A stretch of 64,000 nt of DNA from contig NZ_RQYH01000007.1 in assembly GCF_003860215.1 (NCBI RefSeq), forward strand, positions 1-64,000. The letters are read 5' to 3'. The stretch's first letter is position 1. Every line of letters starts with the position of its first letter. The position numbers and the translations under genes are program-made. A model generated the notes under the pieces. It made no database searches. It was not told the DNA's origin and saw only the letters and a list, made by a program, of their open reading frames with translations. Origin of the DNA: Desulfovibrio sp. OH1186_COT-070 (GTDB lineage: Bacteria > Desulfobacterota > Desulfovibrionia > Desulfovibrionales > Desulfovibrionaceae). Below are positions 1 to 8,187 of this stretch, one piece after another.

Positions 1-96
1 GCCCCATGACGATAATCGCTCATGGGAAAACTTTAAACAAGAAACGCTAAAGCTGCCAGCTAAAGCTGGGGGTTTTAACCCTCCCAAAGTGAGACA
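1..96 (-). mobile_element. Left end of an IS200/IS605-type element with the first codons of tnpA
   Basis: The minus strand holds an ATG at 23-21 that opens MSDYRHG and then runs off the window. This matches the usual N-terminus of IS200/IS605 Y1 transposases (M-x-x-Y-R-x-G). Before it, at 56-69, is a short perfect hairpin (CCAGC, loop TAAA, GCTGG), and a 10-base direct repeat GCTAAAGCTG occurs at 46-55 and 59-68. Subterminal hairpins are what this family uses instead of terminal inverted repeats. The inner boundary is set by the loss of csaA homology near 96. Only seven residues of the transposase are visible, so the family call rests on those plus the hairpin. Confidence 0.6.
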
Positions 97-204
97 ATCA
101 ATCTTCAACACATACGCAGGATTTCTTGACTTTTTATTGTCTGCCACCTCAAGAACTGTTCCTGCGCGCACTTCGACCTTGTCAAACTCATCTATGGTTA
201 TCAT
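97..204 (-). pseudogene. 5' fragment of a CsaA-like tRNA-binding/chaperone gene, cut by the IS element
   Basis: An ATG at 204, preceded by GGAGG seven bases upstream, opens 36 codons beginning MITIDEFDKVEVRAGTVLEV and ending in AYVLKID. This is the N-terminus of the CsaA/Trbp111 OB-fold family, whose members are about 110 residues long and carry exactly this pattern (V-x-V-R-x-G, then R-x-P-A-Y-x-L-K-I-D). After KID the sequence becomes unrelated and turns into the IS end. The gene is therefore broken at its second third. An in-frame upstream ATG at 219 exists, but the Shine-Dalgarno sequence favours 204. The missing 3' part would lie beyond the IS, outside the window. Confidence 0.6.
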
Positions 205-278
205 GGCAATGGCCTCCATTTTTTTCTCTTGTACGAAACTCCCCGCAGACCACAAAGCTCTGTGGGAGGATATGCACA

Positions 279-302
279 GGGCACTGCCGTGCGGCAGTGC
301 CC
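279..302. terminator. Perfect 11-bp GC-rich hairpin
   Basis: GGGCACTGCCG and its complement CGGCAGTGCCC are separated by two bases. The hairpin lies between the csaA remnant and the 3' end of the DUF533 gene. There is no T-run on either side, so it may be a transcript 3' end stabiliser or a weak terminator rather than a classical one. The rest of 205-371 holds nothing I recognise. Confidence 0.35.
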
Positions 303-371
303 CCAGGTTGATGCCCCCGCTTTGCGGAGTGTGCGCCGCCCCGCCCGCAGAGCGGATTGACGAAAAGGCGT

Positions 372-1058
372 TCAGTCCAGAGCGGCAAGCTGCTGACGCG
401 CCTGGGCAGCTTCCTGCTCCAGCAGGTTTTTGCGGTCCGCGCTGATGCGCAGGCTCTGCGCCAGCCCGTCCAGGTAACTGCGCTCCATGAAGTGGTCAAC
501 ATCCATGATCAGGCAGGACAGGCGATAGAGGTCTTCGCCCTGCTCCACAGACCCCACCTGGGCGGCGAGAGCGGCAGGGTCCAGCGGTTCCTGCATCAGG
601 GAGTGCATGAGCCGCGAAGTGTCCTGCCCCGGAAACATCTGGGGCAAAAACTTGCCGATGCGCGCTTCTTCCGCCGCATCAATGTGCCCGTCAGCCCGCG
701 CCGCAAAAACCATGGCGCGCAACAGCAGCATGGCTGTGGGGTCTTGGGAGGCGTCCGCCAGGCGCATGTTCGAGGTCATTTCCGTCCGCTTTTCCGGCAC
801 GGCGACGCTCTGCCCGGCAGCCCATTTCCGGTAAAAACTCCAGGCCACGGCACCCGCCCCCAAAAGAGCCGTATTTTTCACCATGGTCCGGGAAAGAACA
901 GAGCCGAGCAGCACGCCCAGTGTGCCCGCGCCCAAAAGGCCGCCCATGCCGCCGGGCATATGATTGTCCGCTCTGGCAACACCGGCCTTGCCCTTGCTCA
1001 CCAGCGCGCCCAGCATCTCGCCAAGGTCATCCTTTTTCAGAATATCAAACAAAGACAT
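372..1058 (-). CDS. DUF533 (YebE/TerB-like) inner-membrane protein
   Basis: The 228-residue product has an N-terminal variable part, a hydrophobic stretch at about residues 44-78 (GTLGVLLGSVLSRTMVKNTA onward), and an acidic helical C-terminal half (DGHIDAAEEARI and DVDHF) typical of the TerB-like fold attached to DUF533 proteins. Function is unknown; E. coli YebE is an envelope-stress-linked homologue. The start ATG has GAGG six bases upstream. It follows the last APE gene with a 75-base gap and could be co-transcribed, but nothing in it suggests a role in polyene synthesis. Confidence 0.8.
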   Translation of the reverse strand: MSLFDILKKDDLGEMLGALVSKGKAGVARADNHMPGGMGGLLGAGTLGVLLGSVLSRTMVKNTALLGAGAVAWSFYRKWAAGQSVAVPEKRTEMTSNMRLADASQDPTAMLLLRAMVFAARADGHIDAAEEARIGKFLPQMFPGQDTSRLMHSLMQEPLDPAALAAQVGSVEQGEDLYRLSCLIMDVDHFMERSYLDGLAQSLRISADRKNLLEQEAAQARQQLAALD

Positions 1059-1133
1059 GTCTACCTCGTTGTGGTGGTTATGGGGTCAGCATATGCCTGC
1101 AAAAAACCCTGTCAAGGCGGAATGCGGCGTGGA

Positions 1134-2345
1134 TCACCAGTCCGTCGGCTTGCCCACAGGCCCTCTGGGGATGTCCTCCCCGAAAGAAAAGCGTGTGGGA
1201 CGCTCCGGCCCTTTCAGCCTTTTGCGCACATGAACAGCAAGAGATTCGCGCAGCGCATCCACAGTCCACCCCATTGCGGGCACGACAAAAGCCTTGAGTC
1301 TGTGCCCCTCTTCCGGACGCATGAGCCGCACCTGACAACACCGCACCCCTTCGTGCTCTTCAAGAATCGCGGCGACATGGCCGGGATAAACGTTCACTCC
1401 CCCCACCTGCACGGCGGCGTCAATACGCCCGCAGGGGAGCAGACGGCGCTCGTCCAGCCAGGTGATAACGTCCTGCACGGGATACAGCCTGCACTCCCCT
1501 TCCGGGAGGCAACGCTCCAGCATGTCGGCATGCGGCCCTTTGCCGCGGGAAATATGGGGCAGCAGTTCAAAAGGATCGTCAGGGTGGAAGCGATGGCAAA
1601 CAACGCCCACTTCCGAAGAACCGAAGAACTCGATGACACGAAAGCCCTGACGCAACAGGGCGTGCGCCACATCAGGAGGCATGGGAGCCGTGGCGGTGAG
1701 GGCCGTGACCCCTCTGCCTTCTTCCGAAGCTCTTTCCTTCCAGCCGCGCAGATCCGCCAGACGGGACCAGAGCAGGGGAATGCCCACAACCATGTCGCCA
1801 GGTTTCATCTGCGCTTGCGCCAGCGTGGGCAGCGGCGGCACGCACCGCACGGGAATGCCGAGGCTCAGGGGCAAAAGCAGCCCGAAGGTAAAGCCGTACA
1901 TATGGTGCAGGGGGGCCGTCACCAGAGCGGAGGTGCAGTTTTCCACCAGCGGAGCAAGGCTGGTGATCTCCTGCCGCAAATGGCTTTCCGGATGGGTGCA
2001 GGGCTTGGGCTTTCCCGTGGAGCCGGAGGTAAAAAACGTGACCGCCACCGGGCCGTCCCCCCAATGTTCCAGAATCCGCAGGGGCAAACGCCCGCACTCT
2101 TCCGCAAGATTTGGCGGGGCAAGGCTGGCGCGAAACATGGCATTGCACTGCCGCGCGACATTTGCCACGCCCTCCGGGCCAAGTCCGAAATCCTGCCAGC
2201 GCATGGCAGAAAAATCCTGCGGCGGGCATGCCACAAAGCCCGGCATCCCGTGACGCCCCATTTCCGCTTGGGCAATGGACTGGACAATGGCCGTGACAGC
2301 GCGCTCCCCAAGACGGGGAATTTTCTCCAGAGGCCAGGGCTTCAT
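1134..2345 (-). CDS. AMP-binding acyl/aryl ligase of the APE-type cluster
   Basis: This 403-residue adenylate-forming enzyme should activate a carboxylic acid, probably the aromatic starter, as an acyl-AMP for loading onto an acyl carrier protein. The phosphate loop FTSGSTGKPKP lies at about residues 105-115, GSSEVG is the mid-domain adenine-binding motif, GRIDAAVQVGG is the hinge, and PRGPVGK near the C-terminus carries the catalytic Lys. It is shorter than typical CoA ligases (about 500 residues). The ATG at 2345 overlaps the stop of the upstream gene as ATGA, which rules out a longer in-frame upstream start. It is the last gene of the polyene operon. In Gammaproteobacterial APE clusters the equivalent ligase loads a 4-hydroxybenzoate-type starter; the substrate here is inferred. 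Confidence 0.8.
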   Translation of the reverse strand: MKPWPLEKIPRLGERAVTAIVQSIAQAEMGRHGMPGFVACPPQDFSAMRWQDFGLGPEGVANVARQCNAMFRASLAPPNLAEECGRLPLRILEHWGDGPVAVTFFTSGSTGKPKPCTHPESHLRQEITSLAPLVENCTSALVTAPLHHMYGFTFGLLLPLSLGIPVRCVPPLPTLAQAQMKPGDMVVGIPLLWSRLADLRGWKERASEEGRGVTALTATAPMPPDVAHALLRQGFRVIEFFGSSEVGVVCHRFHPDDPFELLPHISRGKGPHADMLERCLPEGECRLYPVQDVITWLDERRLLPCGRIDAAVQVGGVNVYPGHVAAILEEHEGVRCCQVRLMRPEEGHRLKAFVVPAMGWTVDALRESLAVHVRKRLKGPERPTRFSFGEDIPRGPVGKPTDW

Positions 2346-3205
2346 GATGCCCTCCGCACTTCCACAAGAGCCTGACGCCCGTCCGGCATCCGGCACAGGC
2401 AGTCAACCGGCCCCCCGCCCGCTCCTGCCCGCTCCAGCGCAGCCAACACATCCAGCGGATGCGCCAGAGGGCCGTCATCCCACCAACGGCCTTCGGCAAC
2501 GTCGGCAGATCCCCTGCCGCACAAAAGAACCTCGCTGCCTTCTGCCGGTTCCTGCTCCCAGAGCACACGCAGGCTGGCGGCAGCGGGGCGTCGGGAGGTC
2601 AGGCAAAAAAAGACCGCCCCCTGAGTCGGCACAAGGCCCGGAACATGCTGTTGCGGGCAACAGCGCGAAAAGCGCTTGTCCAGTTCGTCCACGGCTCCCG
2701 CCAGCACGTGCTCCACGCGTCCGGAGGCCAACAGGGTTTCCGCCGCCGTCAGCGCACCCGCAAAGGACAGCCCGAACTGGGAAAGAGTGCAGCACGGCCC
2801 CCGGATGCCCAGCAAAAGACTGAGCAGACCGGCCCCCACATTGTTGACCGCATGGGAAAAAGCCGTGGGGGAGGAAAGCTGCGGACCGTTGTCCAGAATG
2901 GAATCCATGAAGTCCATGCTCATCCGGACACCGCCGTAGGCCGTGCCCAACACAAGGGCCGCACGGGAAATGTCGGACCGGGACCATGCGGCAGACCGCA
3001 GGGCCGACAGTGCGGCCAGCAGGGCCGTGCGGGCATACTGCGGGATGCGGCGCAGGGACACCGTGGGCAGAAGTTCGGCCAGAGGCGATGTGTCCGGCGG
3101 TGCGGACACCCACGCCCCAGGCTCCCGATCCGCCGCCAGACTCTCCGGGCCGCTGCGGCTGTAGGCCAGTCCGGTTCCTGCCACCAGCAGGGGGAAAGCC
3201 GTCAT
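2342..3205 (-). CDS. Chain-length-factor-like ketosynthase homologue
   Basis: The 287-residue protein resembles the Ketoacyl-synt_2 (PF13723) group found in aryl-polyene clusters. The position of the catalytic Cys is occupied by Gln143 in TLSQFGLSF, and the distal His motifs of ketosynthases are missing. A Gln at this site is the hallmark of chain-length factors of type II polyketide synthases, which pair with an active ketosynthase and set product length. It overlaps the neighbouring ketosynthase (4401-3202) by four bases (ATGA), the usual arrangement for a KS-CLF heterodimer. It is shorter than full ketosynthases (about 400 residues). The function is inferred from the signature and the context. 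Confidence 0.75.
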   Translation of the reverse strand: MTAFPLLVAGTGLAYSRSGPESLAADREPGAWVSAPPDTSPLAELLPTVSLRRIPQYARTALLAALSALRSAAWSRSDISRAALVLGTAYGGVRMSMDFMDSILDNGPQLSSPTAFSHAVNNVGAGLLSLLLGIRGPCCTLSQFGLSFAGALTAAETLLASGRVEHVLAGAVDELDKRFSRCCPQQHVPGLVPTQGAVFFCLTSRRPAAASLRVLWEQEPAEGSEVLLCGRGSADVAEGRWWDDGPLAHPLDVLAALERAGAGGGPVDCLCRMPDGRQALVEVRRAS

Positions 3206-4401
3206 GCATCCCCCCTTCCCAGTATCAGGGCGGCATTGCCGCCGCCAAAGCCCAGAGAGGTGGACACGGCGTACGGCAAGGACACGGACAGAGCCTCCTG
3301 CGTGGGGCTGAGGCCGATTTCCGGATCAGAAGCAGAAAATCCCGTGCTCGCGGGCACACGGCCCAGATTCAGGGCGGCCAGCGTCAGCACAGCCTCAAGG
3401 GCCCCCGCCGCGCCCAGGGTATGCCCCGTGCCGCCCTTGCTGGCCCAGACAGGTGTCCGGGGCAGCATCTGAAGCAGCACATGCCCCTCCACCCTGTCGT
3501 TTTCGCGCGTGGATGTTGCGTGGGCATTCACAAAGGCCAGGTCTTTTGCTTCCAGCCCCGCCTGCGCGAGAGCCGCTCCAAGGGCATCGGCCAGCCCGCG
3601 CCCCTGGGGATGGGGCGCGGTAAAATGGTGCGCGTCCGCCGCGCTGCCGTAGCCGAGCACCCGCCCCAGCACGGCAGCCCCCCGTTGCCGCGCGCTTGCG
3701 GCGCTTTCCAGCACCAGAGCCGCAGCCCCTTCACCCAGATTCAGCCCCTTGCGTTCCCGGTCAAAAGGACGGCACGCCTCGTCAGAGGATATCATCAGCC
3801 GGGCAAAACCCGTATGCGGCACAAGGCTCAGGGCGTCCGCGCCTCCGCAGATCACGCAGGAGCACTGGCCCGCAGCCACCATATCCCTGCCCAGACCAAT
3901 GGCATCCGCCCCCGAAGTGCAGGCATTGGTCACCGTCAGGCGCGGGCCACGGGCGGCAACGTCCATGGCGAGGGCCAGATTGGAGGCAAAATAGTCTTCT
4001 CTGGCGCAGTCCTGCCCGTCCTCCCGCGCTGCGGGCAATATCCCTTTGCCGCTCTCGCGGCTGGCGGCATAGGCGTCCAGAAAGTGCAGGGCACTGCCCG
4101 CAGTGGTCCCGAGCACAAGACCGGCATCTGCCAGAAGTTCCGGCGGCAGCGCCGCCTGGGCAAGGGCCTTGTGCACCACTGTCCGGGCCAGAGCAAAGGT
4201 ATCTCGGGCGGACGCCCGCCTCCCTCCGGGAAAGCATTCCCCATCAAGGGCAAAGACCGGAAAGGCCAGAGCGCGGGAATCCAGAACAGTCGCCGGAGAG
4301 AGGCGGCATTCTCCCCGGCCGAGGGCAGCCAGAGCCTCTGCGGGGGTTTTTCCGGCGGCGCAGAGACAGGCCATGCCCGTCACAACGACATCATGCCCCA
4401 T
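3202..4401 (-). CDS. Beta-ketoacyl-ACP synthase (FabF-like), APE-type cluster
   Basis: This 399-residue ketosynthase has an intact catalytic triad: Cys161 in TVTNACTSGA, His294 in NAHATST and His327 in GGTGHTLGAAG. It should condense malonyl-ACP with a growing polyene chain, most likely as the active partner of the CLF-like protein encoded immediately downstream. The long open frame reaches 4500, but MGHDVVVTGMA at 4401 is where ketosynthase homology begins, and it overlaps the end of the upstream ACP gene by 11 bases. Specificity relative to the other two ketosynthases in the cluster cannot be told from sequence. Confidence 0.85.
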   Translation of the reverse strand: MGHDVVVTGMACLCAAGKTPAEALAALGRGECRLSPATVLDSRALAFPVFALDGECFPGGRRASARDTFALARTVVHKALAQAALPPELLADAGLVLGTTAGSALHFLDAYAASRESGKGILPAAREDGQDCAREDYFASNLALAMDVAARGPRLTVTNACTSGADAIGLGRDMVAAGQCSCVICGGADALSLVPHTGFARLMISSDEACRPFDRERKGLNLGEGAAALVLESAASARQRGAAVLGRVLGYGSAADAHHFTAPHPQGRGLADALGAALAQAGLEAKDLAFVNAHATSTRENDRVEGHVLLQMLPRTPVWASKGGTGHTLGAAGALEAVLTLAALNLGRVPASTGFSASDPEIGLSPTQEALSVSLPYAVSTSLGFGGGNAALILGRGDA

Positions 4402-4684
4402 GCGCCTGTTCCGCCCCAGGTTGCGGGCTGTGGGCCAGAATAAAATCGGCAAGCCGGGAGACGGAGGCAAAAGCCTCGTGCGCCTCCCCGGCGCTGGCAA
4501 TGCTCACGCCGAAATCTTTTTCCACAATGACCACCAGTTCCACGGCATCCAGCGAATCCAGCATCAGGCCTGCATCGCCGAACAGGGGCGTGTCCGCGTC
4601 CAGTTCTTCCGGTTTTACGCCTTCCAGCCGCAAGCCGCTGACAATGGCCCTTTTCAGGGCGTCTTCCATCTCTTTTTTCGTCAT
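4391..4684 (-). CDS. Acyl carrier protein, APE-type cluster
   Basis: This 97-residue acidic carrier protein has the phosphopantetheine attachment motif LDSLDAVEL, with Ser44 as the modified residue. It carries starter or elongating acyl groups. The ATG at 4684 overlaps the stop of the acyltransferase gene upstream (ATGA); a second Met three codons earlier lies inside that gene and is less likely. It is one of two ACPs in the cluster (the other is at 12437-12706). No phosphopantetheinyl transferase is encoded in the window, so a housekeeping enzyme must activate it. Confidence 0.85.
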   Translation of the reverse strand: MTKKEMEDALKRAIVSGLRLEGVKPEELDADTPLFGDAGLMLDSLDAVELVVIVEKDFGVSIASAGEAHEAFASVSRLADFILAHSPQPGAEQAHGA

Positions 4685-5583
4685 GTTGCCCACATATCGT
4701 AAAAGTTGAAAAACTGATGGGGATATCTTTCCACAACACGCTCCATGCCGCGCGCAAACCGCAGGGCATAGGGCAGAAAGACGGCGGGATCGCGGCGCGG
4801 CAGGCCAGACGGCACATTCAGGTGCTCCGCCAGAAAGGCCCGCGTTCTGCCTTTCTCCCGCACGGAAAAAAGCATGAGCAGCGCCGCCCCGGTGAGAGAA
4901 GCCAGGGCAAAGGCATTGACGGGAATGCGTATCATCCCGCCCAGAAAAGGCACGTCAACGCCTTGGGCAGTGCGCTCTCCCACGGCGAGGCGGTCGCCCA
5001 TCAGACAGACGATTTCGGAGCGCCGCAGGGCAGCCGCAGCCTCCACCAGACCGCCCACGGGGTCAGCGGCATCAATGACAGCAAAAGGACGCCCCTTCCC
5101 GTATTCAAAATAGTGCCGCCCGGCGTCCTGAGGTTGCCGCCACTGGACAACATGCACCGGCCTGTCAAGCTGTTCCAGCCCCGCAAGCCCCATCTGCCAC
5201 GCGCCCAGATGGGCGGAGAGGATGATGCAGCCGCGCGGGCATTCCGCCGCTTCCCGCAGGCGCTTCTGCAAAAGAGGCTCTGTCGCCATGACCGGAAATT
5301 TTCCGGTGGTTCCCGCGACCATCCTGTCCAGCAGAAGGCACCCGAACTCCAGATACAGGCGAAAGGCATGCGCGAACATGCGCACGCGCCCCGCGCCGGG
5401 AAAGCGCCGCGACAAATAGGGCATGCAGCGTTGGCGTATCCGTGGCACGAAAACGTAGTACAAAACCACCGCCACCAGCAAGACGCGCGCCAGAGGCACA
5501 AGGCGGCAGCGTACCACGGTCTGGAAAATACCGTACTGAAAGCGTGAGCCGAGGCTGCCCCGCGCTTCTTGCGCCCCGCTCAC
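4681..5583 (-). CDS. LpxL/HtrB-family lipid acyltransferase, APE-type cluster
   Basis: The 300-residue protein has one N-terminal membrane segment (about residues 28-46) and the family's catalytic block HLGAWQMG, with His125. The acidic partner of the canonical H-x4-D/E motif is Gln here, which is unusual and may change activity. GTG at 5583 is chosen because it overlaps the stop of the glycosyltransferase gene (GTGA). In well-studied APE clusters an acyltransferase domain is fused to a glycosyltransferase; here the two activities are separate neighbouring genes. It probably transfers the polyene or a fatty acyl group onto the glycolipid anchor (inference). Confidence 0.75.
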   Translation of the reverse strand: MSGAQEARGSLGSRFQYGIFQTVVRCRLVPLARVLLVAVVLYYVFVPRIRQRCMPYLSRRFPGAGRVRMFAHAFRLYLEFGCLLLDRMVAGTTGKFPVMATEPLLQKRLREAAECPRGCIILSAHLGAWQMGLAGLEQLDRPVHVVQWRQPQDAGRHYFEYGKGRPFAVIDAADPVGGLVEAAAALRRSEIVCLMGDRLAVGERTAQGVDVPFLGGMIRIPVNAFALASLTGAALLMLFSVREKGRTRAFLAEHLNVPSGLPRRDPAVFLPYALRFARGMERVVERYPHQFFNFYDMWAT

Positions 5584-6743
5584 GCCCCCCTCCCTCCGGC
5601 GCGCATTCCGCGCCGTGCCAGCGAAGCCAATCCCCAGACCGTCAGCCCGGCCAGCAAACCCAGAAAGGGCGCAAGACAAAAAGCACCTGCCACCCAATCC
5701 AGAAGGCGCTGCGGTGCCTCATACCCCAAAGTCTGGACAGAAAACTCCGTCAGCCAGCGGCCGTTGCGCAGCCTGTAGCCCAGCAAAACGCCCAGCCCCG
5801 GCACTACCGGCGGCCATGCCAGAGGAATCATGGTCAACGCGCAGAGGCGGTTCAGGCGCATCCAGCCGATGCAGAAGAGCAGCAGAATGCTTTGCAGCCC
5901 CGGCAAAGGCAGGGCAGATACTGCCAGCGCCACACCGGCGGATTTTCCCAGGTGCAGCGGGCTGGACGCATCCCGCAAAAGCAGGCGCAAGGACTCCAGA
6001 GGACGCAGAAGGGACACCCGCTCCCGCGCATCGCCCGCCTGCTGCCGAAAAGGCACTGGCAGCAGGGCGCGCAAGGTCAGGCGCGTATTCAGCAAGGAAA
6101 TGCGCATGTTGTCACGGCACGGGCGGAAATGGGAAATGCGCGCGCTCCCCGGCGGATACAGAACGCGGATTTCGATCTCCCGTACCGCGAATCCGGCCCA
6201 GGCCGCGCGCACCAGCACCTCCACCTCAAAGGCATAGCCTTTTTCCGTAAATTTCAGGTTCCGCAACACATCTATGGGGTAGGCCCGAAATCCGCTCTGC
6301 ATGTCGGAAACGCCGATCCCCGTCTGCACCCGCATCCAGAATCCGGAAAACGCCCGGCCAAAGCGCGACGCGCGGGGCACGTGGGGCACGGAAAAATCGC
6401 GCCGTCCCACAATGATCGCCGCAGGCTCACGCTCCAGCGCGGCCAGAAAAAGGGGAATGTCCTCGGGATAGTGCTGGCCGTCGGCGTCCAGGGTGATCAT
6501 GTGGCTTGCCCCTCGCCGGGCCGCCTCCTCCGCGCCTGTCAGGAGGGCCGCTCCCTTGCCGCTGTTGCGCGGCAGGCGCACCAGATGCAGGGGCAGGCCC
6601 GCCAGCCTTTCCGCGCCGTGATCCGTGGACCCGTCGTCCACCACAATGACCAAGGGGTGAACGCGCAGAGCGCGCTCCGCCACCGCGCGCACGCTGCTGG
6701 CATGGTTGTAGAGCGGGATGACCACTGCGCTCACGGGCGGCAC
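5580..6743 (-). CDS. Family 2 glycosyltransferase with C-terminal DUF2062 domain
   Basis: The N-terminal 220 residues are a GT-A fold glycosyltransferase of the dolichol-phosphate-mannose-synthase type: VVIPLYN at the start, VVDDGSTD near residue 34, and the metal-binding TLDADGQH near residue 84. The C-terminal 150 residues match the small membrane domain DUF2062 (GKSAGVALAVSALPLPGLQS) with several hydrophobic segments. GTG at 6743 has AGGGAG seven bases upstream and is preferred over the ATG at 6773, which would overlap the thioesterase gene much more. It may add the sugar that links the polyene to its membrane anchor (inference). Confidence 0.8.
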   Translation of the reverse strand: MPPVSAVVIPLYNHASSVRAVAERALRVHPLVIVVDDGSTDHGAERLAGLPLHLVRLPRNSGKGAALLTGAEEAARRGASHMITLDADGQHYPEDIPLFLAALEREPAAIIVGRRDFSVPHVPRASRFGRAFSGFWMRVQTGIGVSDMQSGFRAYPIDVLRNLKFTEKGYAFEVEVLVRAAWAGFAVREIEIRVLYPPGSARISHFRPCRDNMRISLLNTRLTLRALLPVPFRQQAGDARERVSLLRPLESLRLLLRDASSPLHLGKSAGVALAVSALPLPGLQSILLLFCIGWMRLNRLCALTMIPLAWPPVVPGLGVLLGYRLRNGRWLTEFSVQTLGYEAPQRLLDWVAGAFCLAPFLGLLAGLTVWGLASLARRGMRAGGRGA

Positions 6744-7210
6744 ACTATTTCTCCCTGACGCCACCGTGCGCAAAACTTTTTGTAAAACTCCGGCGCCTCC
6801 ACCAGAAGCCCGCCGTCAGAACCGAGCATGAGCTGCGTGGTTCCTGCGGTTGTGGTCACCCGACCTTCCGCGTCCTCAATGCGATAGGTGTATTCCAGCA
6901 CGGCAGCCTCGTTCCAGAGCAGTTCCGTCCGCACCGCATATGTCTGCCCATAGCGCATGGGCAGGCGGAAATCCAGATGAAAAAGCTTGAGCGGCACAAA
7001 AACGCCGTGCTCCAGAAAATCGAGATAGCCGATGCCGTACCGCCGCCCCATAGCCTCACGGCCGTCTTCAAGCCAACTGGCGTAGCGCCCGTGCCACATG
7101 ATGCGCGCGGCATCAACCTCCTCAAAACGGACGGTACGGCTGATGCTCACGCGCAAAGGCTCCACCCCCGATGGCGGCGTCCTCCGGCGGCGCTCCCCTA
7201 GCCTGCGCAT
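6731..7210 (-). CDS. 4HBT-type thioesterase, APE-type cluster
   Basis: This 159-residue single hot-dog protein resembles the 4-hydroxybenzoyl-CoA thioesterase/YbgC family. The active-site region reads RFEEVDAARIMWHGRYASWLEDGREA, which I give as RFEEVDAARIMWHGRY followed by ASWLEDGREA; it holds the catalytic Asp of the D-x-x-x-x-x-x-H-x-x-Y pattern. It likely releases or edits acyl intermediates. The ATG at 7210 overlaps the preceding dehydratase gene by 13 bases, and the C-terminus overlaps the glycosyltransferase start by 13 bases. Confidence 0.75.
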   Translation of the reverse strand: MRRLGERRRRTPPSGVEPLRVSISRTVRFEEVDAARIMWHGRYASWLEDGREAMGRRYGIGYLDFLEHGVFVPLKLFHLDFRLPMRYGQTYAVRTELLWNEAAVLEYTYRIEDAEGRVTTTAGTTQLMLGSDGGLLVEAPEFYKKFCARWRQGEIVCRP

Positions 7211-7560
7211 GTTTCCACCTGAAAACGGGCAGCCACGCCAGCCCGGCTTTGCACAACGCATGTCCAGACGCCCGGCCCGCCGCCGGGAGAAACAAGCAGT
7301 TCCAGATCTTCCTCCGGTGCAAGCGGGGCCAGAAACTTGGCCTGGGGGATGCCGGTCAAAACGCCCTCATGGCCGCAATCCTCCAGCGTGGCCTGGGCCA
7401 TCACTATCTGAACCATTGCGGGCAATACCGGCCGGAGGGGAAAGTGCCCAAGAAAGACCGGGCTGTCCGGCGCAAAACGAAATGTTCTGCGCAGGCTTCC
7501 GCCGGGCAGGACTTCCGGCGCGGACGCCGCAGCAGCTATGGCCTTGCGCAACACGCTCAT
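7198..7560 (-). CDS. Hot-dog 3-hydroxyacyl-ACP dehydratase, first of two in the cluster
   Basis: This 120-residue FabA/FabZ-like protein carries GHFPLRPVLPAM, the catalytic His loop of the family. Aryl polyenes need a dehydration after every extension to build the conjugated chain; APE clusters carry two small dehydratases that act as a pair, and this cluster also has a second at 11269-11697. About 90 bases separate its start from the lipoprotein gene upstream, one of the few real gaps in the operon, and I see no clear promoter there. Confidence 0.7.
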   Translation of the reverse strand: MSVLRKAIAAAASAPEVLPGGSLRRTFRFAPDSPVFLGHFPLRPVLPAMVQIVMAQATLEDCGHEGVLTGIPQAKFLAPLAPEEDLELLVSPGGGPGVWTCVVQSRAGVAARFQVETCAG

Positions 7561-7650
7561 GTCACACTACCTCCGCATTCCGGCGCCCGCCCGCACTCCC
7601 GTGATCCGGGCACACTGCGGCTCCGGCCTCCCGTGTGGGCAGGGGCCATT

Positions 7651-8187
7651 TCATGGCTGGAGACGGTTTGAATTTTTCTCCGGCAAGGACGCAAACCGCA
7701 TGTCCATGCCGAATCCGCCCTCTTCCGCATACTGTGCGCACAGCGTCTCCTCATCACGGAAAAAACGCGCTTCCCAAGGCTCCCGCCCACCGCGCAGATC
7801 CCCGCCGGAAAGCATGCCGGGCAGCATCCTGTATACAGCCCGCCCCGCATGGCGCAGCAGACGTTGTGCCCCGGCATTCTGCCCTGTGGCCGGAACGCAG
7901 GTCATCACAAGCATATTTTGCCGGGCTTGCCCCGTGGCGGCAGCATAGCGGCAATGCCCGAAGGTGCGGCCATACGGCAGGATCAGAACCAGGCTGCCTT
8001 CGCCCTTTTCCATCTGCACAGCGCCCTGCACGGGCAGGGAATGCCCCGCCCATGTCAGCCGTGCGCCGAACTGCGCTGTGAACGTCTGTTCCGCGTGCTG
8101 CCGGGGAAGAGAAATTTCTCTGGCACAGCCGCCGGAAAATCCCGATATTCCCAGCAGGGCGACACACAGCCAGCAACGAAGATTCAT
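7651..8187 (-). CDS. DUF3261-like lipoprotein of the APE-type cluster
   Basis: The 178-residue protein starts with a lipoprotein signal ending in GFSGGC, with the acylated Cys at residue 21. The rest is beta-rich, without recognisable catalytic motifs. APE clusters carry a small outer-membrane lipoprotein next to the MMPL exporter and LolA-like protein, and this gene occupies that place (ATGA overlap with the exporter stop). The likely role is help in placing the polyene lipid in the outer membrane. The DUF3261 assignment rests on context and length more than on a clear motif. Confidence 0.65.
   Translation of the reverse strand: MNLRCWLCVALLGISGFSGGCAREISLPRQHAEQTFTAQFGARLTWAGHSLPVQGAVQMEKGEGSLVLILPYGRTFGHCRYAAATGQARQNMLVMTCVPATGQNAGAQRLLRHAGRAVYRMLPGMLSGGDLRGGREPWEARFFRDEETLCAQYAEEGGFGMDMRFASLPEKNSNRLQP

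Noticed and set aside
357-2375. A 672-codon open frame on the plus strand
   Set aside because: It is antisense to the DUF533 and AMP-ligase genes. It is Pro/His/Arg-rich with no domain pattern, as expected for shadows of GC-rich genes.
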